64,000 nucleotides of DNA from Cristatella mucedo (lineage: Eukaryota > Bryozoa > Phylactolaemata > Cristatellidae), in the NCBI GenBank assembly GCA_009760855.2, contig WPIO01000156.1, positions 147,501 to 211,500 on the forward strand, read 5' to 3'. The translations under genes were made by a program, and so were the position numbers. Shown here one piece after another: positions 56,291 to 64,000 of the stretch (positions within the stretch are counted from its first letter, which is position 1; each line of letters starts with the position of its first letter). The notes beneath the pieces were generated by a model, which did not search any database, was not told the DNA's origin, and saw nothing but the letters and a program-made list of their open reading frames with translations.

Positions 56291-56544
56291 TTCGACGTGC
56301 CGTTAGTTATTCAGAGCCAGCGACACTGACAAGCCGCCTCTGCTGGTGCAACGTGCCGCTGCGGCGGCTGCGAGCACCGTTCAAGGAGCCGTAAGCTGTC
56401 TCTAGGCTATCTGTGCGTCCAGTCTAGTTGCCTTGGGCTCACGTTTCGATCGTGCACGTCCCAGCGTTCGAACCGGCTAGCTGTCTGCGCTCTAATTCGC
56501 CGCGCACCAGCACACGCGCATTCACCACTCCTGCTCGAGTCTCG

Positions 56545-57110
56545 AGCAGAACGCGCTTGTCTGGATTCAAGGACTTTCCCCTTCTCATAGGCGGTTCTGT
56601 TTTGCGACTAATACACGTGCTCGAAATTAAAGTGTCATTTTCGACATCTGCCTAACATTCAAAAGCTTCATTCAGACGACTGCTTCTACAGCTAGCCGTC
56701 ATGTCCGATCCGTACATAAGAAACGGAGCTGTCTTCCACGAAGGCTTATATAAAATTTAACTAGCGCCTTAGTTCTGTCTCGGCTTCATTGTTGTAATTC
56801 GATTTTGGTTGAGCTACGAAAAAGCCACTACACCACTGCAAAGGGCTATGAATATGACTGCAAGGTTAGTTCCAAGACCTAGAGGTTTGAGCACGTGTCT
56901 CCTTGGCTAAAAGAGGTAGGATGGCTGCCGGTTGATCGACGGGTGCGGAGCAAAGTTCTCACGCTAAGCCACGAGGCCGCCCACGGCTTGGCTCATCCGT
57001 ACATACCTATCTCTTTCTCCAACTTGCCGAATCAGTCAGCCGTAATCGGGAATGGATCGGACTTCCTGCTTCGATTCGGAGGAACTAAATTGCTCACTTT
57101 GTGTAGAAGT
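56545..57110 (+). mobile_element. LINE-B scrap, very old
   Basis: LSGFKDFPLLIGGSVLR (56560), a SRLDYCN relic (about 56780), KKPLHHC-like and SPWLKEVGWLPVDRRVRSKV (56897-56955). The 3' end is missing. Confidence 0.68.
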
Positions 57111-57480
57111 CTGCTAGGGGGTCCAAGCTCAGCTAAGAGATCTGCTCGATGCTGTCCGGCATACTGAACAACTGTCTAACTGTATGCAAAGGAGGTACAA
57201 CCAGAGTGGCCAGAAGATGGTAGCGAGTAGAATGATAATTTACAGCTGCCGTCGCTGGTGCTAAGGTGTTCGTATCTCTTCCTCCAGCGTGAGTGCTACT
57301 TTTGTTCTCATTCAAAAATCCCCACGGGTATGTAGTGAGAATCGAGCTGAAGCTGAAGGCACTGTCCCGCCTCCAGCCAAACGTAACGCTGACGCCCTTC
57401 AACGTCCAAAGAGCCGAGGATTCAGAGGACACGTTGAAGGGCCGGCTTGCTGCTGCCGATATAGCTGTCGGCGACAAACC

Positions 57481-58424
57481 GTAATGAGGAAATTGCATAG
57501 TGCAGACGGGATGTAAGAAATGCACGTACCACCATGGCCGTGGCATCTTTGCTTGAGTTGATCCGAACTTTCTAACGATACACTATGGAAGCACAAAGCC
57601 TTTTTCATATTACAGTAGGGATATCTTTTATTGGCGTCTCTAAAGCGAGGCATCACATCATGGCAGCGGATCACCTGATGCTGCTTCGCTTGTGCTGTTT
57701 ACGACGATTGACAGGTCGACTAACATGGCGGTTGACTATGCGAGCACACGGGTGCTTCTCAAAAGAAGCTATCTACCGCGGAGCCACGTAAATCATACCT
57801 GCTAGGACTGGTCACCGAGTAAGCAGTCATTATTTTCCAGCATGGGAAAATTAAATTGCAAAAAATAAATTCGGTGCTCTTATCGGCCCATTCAAATGTC
57901 AGTCACGATTACTCATTTTTATTTTTGCAATTAATAATAATAACAATACGTCTGATATGGCACACTCAGCGAACTCTTTCTAGACACTTTAGGCTTGCTA
58001 CAAAGAAAGCAGGATCCTTCGTATCGTTATTACTCTGACTATTGATGTAATTATTATTATTATTGTATTCAAGTTGGTTCACTATCGCGAGGCTCTTAAA
58101 AATGGTACTGCCAATTTTAAAGAAAGAAGTATCCAAGGTGATGGCTCTCCAGCCCCGTCTTTTCCTTACCTATGCCCTTCTATTCTTCTATTACAGTAAA
58201 AGTGCCCAGAAGGAGATATCGTTTTCTGAAGAACACTATGCAAACGTACGAGTCTTATTATCATTTCACAGGCTTGTGTACTCACCGACTACGATATCAG
58301 CTTTCATCTCTGCACGCCAGAGACATGCAGCTCAGTCTGTGCTTTATTCTCTCCCAACCACTCGTTACCTCACTTACAGCTAGCTTAATTGACTTGTTTT
58401 TATAATTATACTATGATGACATGA
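57481..58424. other. Spacer before copy C
   Basis: Contains a LINE/SINE-type tail on the minus strand at 57936-58010 (ataataataacaatacg, then tggcacactcagcgaactc) and an ATT repeat at 58048-58062. A 106-codon plus frame (58063-58383) has no motif. Confidence 0.4.
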
Positions 58425-59539
58425 ACGGCTGCTTAGTCGAACGGCTTCATTTAGGCTATAACCATTAGAAGACCGACAACTTTGTTCCTCACATAGCTGC
58501 TGCAAATTATGCTACCGGTTGTTTCTTGTTAGCAGTTGCCATTCCAACACTTTTGTGTATAGCCACACAATTATGGGCTCGCTAGCCGTGCAGAGCGTGG
58601 ACATTTCACTAAATGCAGCGACCTGCATCTGTACTACGTTAGTCATTTCTTCACGCTTGAAGGTGACTTCGTCAAGCTCTTGACAGCTTCAAAACTTGCA
58701 TTAGTAAGTTAAATCTAGCAGCCATCATTTGTGCAGTCAACTTCCATCCTTGAAGCAGTCTCAACAAGATGCAGTCTGCCGATTTATGTTAAATATTTCA
58801 AGTGCCCACACCTGACGTCGTCATCTCTGGTTTAGTAGCAACCAGTCTTACAGTGCCCTAAGTTCTTATTGCCATGGTTTGGAATCAAAACCACGTAGTG
58901 TCACCTCACAGGGTTCAGTCGTTCAGGGTTCAGTCAGCTTTAATTGAGCTCCAAGAAATGAATAGCTCACAGTTAACTGTGAGCTATTCATCACATGCTT
59001 AAAGACCAGGTTTACTAATAACTAATAGCTCAAAGTGTTTTCTATGGTGCTTTTGCATACTGGTCTAAACATGACACGATAACCGTTGGCTATTACTTCT
59101 CTTGCAGCGAGTTGTGTGGTGCCTGGTTAGCGATTACGTTCCAGATGGGCAGAATAAAAATAACTTATTTTTATTTTCGCTTGTGCAGTAGCAAGTGAGG
59201 ACTGAGTCGAAGTTTTGCAGCGCTGCGCCTGCATTGCCTGGCGCCGGCGGCAGCACTGCATTTAGCCTTTGGAGAGTGCTGTGGCCCTCACTGCTGCCTC
59301 CAGCAAACGCAGCCTCCGGCCGTGGTCACATGGATGGCTATGAGCCACTTGTAGAGCTCTGCTGCGAGCGTTGTGCCACCTCTGCAGGCCGAACTCTGAA
59401 AATACGAGGCATGCACTTAATTTCATTCAGGTGCAAGCCGCCGTCCCATTGCTGCAATAACCAACCCGTGGTAGGGCAGTAGTGAAAGCAAATATGACCT
59501 GACAGCCACCTCACCTGATAGCACCAGCAGCTGCCTTTG

Positions 59540-59702
59540 CTATTGTGACTCCATGTGACGGCCGAAGCTGCCGCTGGCGTCACCAGCAGCAGATTCCAAC
59601 ACCCATCTGCGCTTCAGCTTTCTGGCTCCTAGCCTCCATGCCTCCGGCTTGGAGAGACTCTGCAGCAAGCACGAGCTAGTCTCAGCAGACTCAAAAGAGC
59701 GA
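59540..59702 (-). CDS. Candidate terminal exon, copy C
   Basis: Counterpart of 36385-36223, same length (163 nt) and same TAG. It contains SLSKPEAWRLGARKLKRRW and ends GRHMESQ. Confidence 0.3.
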
Positions 59703-59885
59703 CTGCAACCTCACCCACTCAAGAACGCATATGCACGATATCCACATTGTTTGCTTCTGCAACTACTACCACAAGATCGACGCTGCTACTGTTGCTGCTA
59801 TGGCTGCCACTGCTGACACTGGGGCAACTGCAGGCCAAGGCAGCAGAACTGGTACAAACCGAAGGCCGCCTCTCCATCTCACTAA

Positions 59886-60812
59886 TAATAATAACGATAG
59901 TAATAATATATGGGCATAACACTCTCAGAAAACGGAATCTCTCTCTAGGCACTTTACAGCTCCGTAGAAAGCAACAACCAATTATTTGGTCACTTTTTAG
60001 TGGACTTTACCCAAGTCAGCACTCTCAAGCTTGGGATTAGTAGACCTAGCTAGTTCCATGTCTGTGGTAAACCATAGGCCATCTGGGCGAGGGCGCTTAT
60101 TAGGCTTGGCCGGAGGTGAAAACTCGATAAGCCTGTCAGCAATGGAGGTTTGAGCAGCAACGGCAAAGAAGATATTTTTGCTCTGACGGCATCAATGTCA
60201 TGGTTCTTGTTGTTTTGTGATTCACGAGTGATTTTGGATGCAGAGGAGGACACATTGTCGAATGAATGGAATCGCCATATGATCAGACGAGCAAGATTAT
60301 GTATTAATAGAAGATGATGGTACATACAAGTGAAAATATTTGATCGAGTGTGTGACCCATGTTGTAAGCCAAACCAAGCACATTTGCCACATGAGAAAAA
60401 GAGTCAGTCAGTGCACGAAATTCAGCACATAAGGCATCAGTTAAGTCGCAAAAATGAATGTTGAAATCAACCAAAACGAGGAAAGATCGATTCTGGTACA
60501 CAGAATTGAAATGAGATCAGAAAAATCTGCAATCGAGGAGTGTTGTGTACCTGGTGGGCGATAGATTACTGCCACCATTGGCAGCTTCTTGTCGGAGGTA
60601 CTTTTAACGAGTGATTCGCCTCATTAAGTGCTAAGTCAAAAGACCGACAGCTGTGCTCTCTGCCTCTTCGGTCCAGTCCACACCAACGCACGGTGACAGA
60701 CAAGCCTACATAAGGAAGCGAATATTCTTTAACAGTGCTCAACGTCAGCAATCCAGCCACAACTAACGGATAGTGGATTAGCAAGACGAGCTGCAATGCA
60801 TTCGATAATGAA
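59886..60812 (-). mobile_element. LINE-A derivative lacking the RT (copy C)
   Basis: Same structure as in A and B. The endonuclease part around 60500-60304 reads VDFNIHFCDLTDALCAEF, then a small rearrangement near 60300-60340. Confidence 0.75.
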
Positions 60813-62142
60813 GCCACATCGGCTAAATGAGCCGATTCCATTTAACCCACGAGGGTACGTGCCTGCTGTGTGCCCGCACAGGCACACACGTTTTAAATAT
60901 CCATTCTGCTTCTACGAATAGTGACTACTAAGGGAAAACAAAATGAACATTTCTGGCTATGCTTAGTAGCGAACCGGTGCACGTTGAGGCCTGCATATGC
61001 TAGGCGGCATACTCAATCTCCAAACATAAGTTTCAAGCCACAACCTGATATTGGGAGACAGGCTGGTGAAAGGAAGCACCAATCGAAGCCAGTGGCAGCT
61101 CCAAGAGCAAATATAACAACATCTGCAATGCAAGTCCAAACATAGGAGGCAGTAAAATAATTCTTATGCCACAACAATGTGAATCGGGTAAGCTATGGAT
61201 TTCGAGTATGTATTGACTAATGCCCACAACTTTAAGTTTGCCAGACAAGATTAGCAGTTGGGGGAATGACCAACAGTAAGGAGTGATGCCCCCTACACAA
61301 CGCTACTTATTTCTCCAAACAGCACATTTATTGATATTTCTCGAAAACCAATGGAATGATCGGCATGCACTTGGCTCAAAAACAACAAGGGTAACATGAC
61401 CTATCGTTTGATTAACAATAGCTGTCGTGTTGACCTTTTGATGACCCGTAAAAGTCAAGGTCACATTGCTGCACTCAAGCTTAGCCAAACATGACTACGT
61501 CATTGAATCGACATATTCAATACCAGCCATTCTACAAATATGACAAACCCATCAAATATGCAGGACACTTGGCTTCATACTACCCACTTTGAAAATAACT
61601 ATATATGTAAAAGAATTGTGCTATGTCACGTGTTAGCTGTCGTCACAGTTCAAAGACATTTTGTGACAGGCACAGCTTTTGCATACTGACACATGATACC
61701 GAGATGAGCAGTAGGCACTGCGAAGGCTGGTAAGCCCAAATTGTATTTCAAATTTCAAGTCGATTGGCCAAGTTTTGGCAAAGCTGCAGAACTGTTGAGG
61801 CACACAGTACCACTAATGGACAAACACTAAGAGAACTGAACTGAGAAAACTGAGAAAATGAACTGAGAAAAGAGAAGTGAAGCTGTAAATGCATGTAAGT
61901 GATGACAAAGAAGCCTGTGTTACTCGGTTAATTGGAAAGAAGCACCCTGCTCAGCGGATGTACGAGTCCTTTCTTGGAAGGGGTGTCTTTAAATCAACGT
62001 CAGGCGACATCGTGCCTGCTTTCTGCCCTAGCATGACACTCAGTTTCTGATCAATATAAGTCAACCATGCATGCAAATAAGCTGGAATGATATGCAAGTA
62101 AATCCAATCGTACATTCCAAATTTCATTTTAGCATATACCTA

Positions 62143-62296
62143 TTTTCAGTTTTTCTGCTGAACGATCTGGCCAAATGCCAACTTGCTAAATTGCTTATAT
62201 TACGTCTCCTAAAATAATTTTTTATTTTAGGAGACGTAATATAAGCAATTTAGCAAGTTGGCATTTGGCCAGATCGTTCAGCAGAAAAACTGAAAA
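62143..62296. repeat. Near-perfect palindrome, 75-bp arms and 4-base loop
   Basis: Left arm 62143-62217 and right arm 62222-62296 are exact reverse complements by eye, with tttt between. The right arm is the sequence that A (21515-21595) and B (38820-38890) have once. C has gained an inverted copy of it. Confidence 0.95.
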
Positions 62297-62404
62297 ACCC
62301 AATCTATAATAATATGACAGCGCTATGAAACGCAATGCATCTCACAAAACACTAAAAAAGGATATCAATGCAGGTCTTAGTAAAAGATGCAGCTCAGCAC
62401 CAAC

Positions 62405-62485
62405 CTGAGCAGACTTGGGCCCAACTTGGTTGGCCGAGGATGAAGGCAGTGCCTGCTTCTCTTGAAGCTGCCTGCTGCGCAATCC
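62405..62485 (-). CDS. Candidate alternative exon, 27 codons (copy C)
   Basis: Counterpart of 23283-23203, 81 nt, no stop; differs from A by one silent change. Confidence 0.4.
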
Positions 62486-62607
62486 CTGGTGAGAGATAGG
62501 AGAGGACGTTAAATCACAGGGCACCTGGCTTGCACTGCAGAAGCAAACCCAGACCAGCAAAACCATGGCACAGAAAGTCAGTGCAGTCTTAAGAAGGCAT
62601 CATGTTG

Positions 62608-63751
62608 TCAGTGCACACAGTCTGCCACCATCGAGACCATGCAACTGGTGATGATGCCAGCAACAGTGGCAATCAGCAAGAAACGGTTAAGCACCAGCTG
62701 CATATGCAGCTGTTTTTGCTGGTGCTAAACACGAGCCTCTTTGACCAGTCCAATAACTGCCGAAAATGTCGTTCAGGACTAAGCAGCAGTTGTTGCTGAG
62801 CTGCGCCTCGATTTAGAAAACTGACCACTGACCCAGCCCAACTAACGCTAGCAGGCAGCAAGGTCCCAATGTGCAAAAAAGCATACCTAACCTATCGGTC
62901 TCATAAGAAAGCTGGCAGGTAGCAATAGAGCCAGCAAGAAAGTGTTCGACAAAAGAAACGTGCTTCCAGTCTTGGCATATAAATGCTGGAATCAATTAGT
63001 TAATCATTAGTCAATCAATTAATAAGCCCTCTGCATGTGTGCATCCCAACAACTCCTTTGTATTGCCTTAGTCACTCTACAACATATCCTGCCAACATAG
63101 ATCTAGATAGAGGACTGGTCCAAAAAGGGCGGGGGGGGGGGTTCCCCGAGGTGGCTACACACTCAAGCGATATCACTCTTCACTTAGTCCCAAGGATTTT
63201 CAGTGGCTCTGTATTCTCTAAATTTCAACCTACATAAAGCAGATAGAACGTTCTAGCAATCTCTGATCCGGAGGTAGGTAGGTAGGGCATGGAGGGTAAG
63301 TGACCTGAGCGATCATGATCGAATGAGAACATGCACTAAGGCCACAACATCACTCCCTGCTTGCCTGGACCTGCCACAGAAAGTCGAAAGCTGCAAAAAG
63401 TGTTGGAGGAACGACCTTGACCGCCCTGCTCCACCACTGGTCGAACGGCTAAGACCATCCACCGAGCAGATCAAGGCAATAGGGAGCAGCCGAGATCTAC
63501 TATCGACTGTGCAGTAGCATCAGCGTTAAAACCGGATAAGCCACAATCCTGCTTGCCTGTCGCTGCACTTGATTGAGAACAGCAAAGCGAACCTCTTCAG
63601 CAGCTTGCAGTTTTGCCGACATCTGGACGAGCTGCTGCTCCACCTGCAGTCGAATGGCCTTCTCGTGCCTAGCAGTCGCTTCGGCCTGCTGCCGAAGGGC
63701 CTGCTCAGCTGCTGCTTTCCTCTCCGCTGCACAAACAGCATCGTACTCGAC
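62608..63751 (-). CDS. Candidate tail-anchored coiled-coil gene, 3' part (copy C)
   Basis: Coiled-coil exon 63751-63593 (159 nt as in A and B) and terminal exon 62718-62608 (111 nt). Earlier exons lie beyond the window. Compared with B the terminal exon changes include silent GCA/GCC, ACC/ACT and GCC/GCT, and F to I twice inside the hydrophobic run (FLLIATVAGIITS), all keeping its character; the TGA is kept. In the coiled coil S to A and E to A occur (CAAERKAAAEQALRQQAEA). The intron between differs strongly from A and B, while the exon sequence is kept. That contrast supports selection on the exons. Confidence 0.5.
63118..63143. repeat. G-run
   Basis: A run of ten G (about 63131-63140) in the intron of copy C, absent from A and B. 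Confidence 0.9.
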
Positions 63752-64000
63752 CTAAGGAAAAAACAACCAACAGCAAATCAGAGAGAAACGAGACAGGTCA
63801 GACGAAGCTCTCGACTAACTAGTCATGAGCAAGGGCAAGTCATGATCTGATGCCCAGGTATCTAAGTGTTCTGATTCGTCTACCTTGACTGTCACAAATA
63901 CTATGTCACCACATTTCTGTCTGGAGTACAGTATAGTGGTTTCTCTCAAGCCTTCTATGGAGCCTCTCAAGTACTGGGCACCTCAGGCTTCTGTGGTTGG

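Larger units (their letters stand above)
58425..64000 (+). repeat. Segmental duplication copy C, cut by the window edge
   Basis: Third direct copy, from the equivalent of A 17660 up to A 24130. It includes the A 17660-18257 part that B lacks. Relative to A about 1.2 kb is deleted at 62388 (joins A 21945 to 23185), which removes the RS-like exon. In 60.8-62.1 kb it is closer to A than to B. Confidence 0.92.

Overview
The window reads as genomic DNA of an invertebrate metazoan. It has spliceosomal introns, non-LTR retrotransposons of the CR1/L2 type, tRNA-derived SINEs, a Polinton/Maverick-like remnant and many microsatellites. There are no operons, Shine-Dalgarno sites or long intact genes. 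I cannot name the species; the abundance of LINE tails ending in ATT repeats fits marine invertebrates, but that is inference.

Layout. 1-5560 is an AT-rich decayed Polinton-like element read on the minus strand (broken protein-primed DNA polymerase B plus other genes). It is split by the best preserved copy of a LINE family I call LINE-A (945-3528). 5560-17660 is a graveyard of nested LINE-A and LINE-B fragments and SINEs, with a CT expansion inside an RT reading frame, a CpG-rich stretch (12310-14030) and a CA/TG inverted microsatellite.

From 17660 to the right edge lies a direct tandem segmental duplication in three copies: A (17660-34127), B (35707-54997) and C (58425 to beyond 64000). 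The spacers 34997-35706 and 55436-57480 share blocks, so the true unit includes them. Copies differ by clean retroelement insertions, deletions, a foldback palindrome in C and small tandem repeats.

The most interesting content is a previously unmarked multi-exon gene on the minus strand of each unit. Its exons are short (about 41, 105, 48, 42, 159 and 111 nt) and therefore mostly invisible to ORF calling. They have plausible splice sites and compatible phases. They encode helical and coiled-coil protein ending in a hydrophobic segment and a stop codon shared by all three copies. Further phase-0 exons downstream encode a polar RS-like stretch and could give an alternative C terminus. I do not recognise the protein family.

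LINE-A has an APE endonuclease, an RT with YADD, a 3' hairpin (arms AAGCGCC/GGCGCTT) and an ATT-repeat end. A second SINE family carries the same hairpin tail after a tRNA-like head, so it is probably mobilised by LINE-A in trans. LINE-B is a separate RT lineage ending in GATACATTACATTAC. All autonomous ORFs seen here are broken. Coordinates of repeats are by eye, usually good to about 10 to 30 bases.
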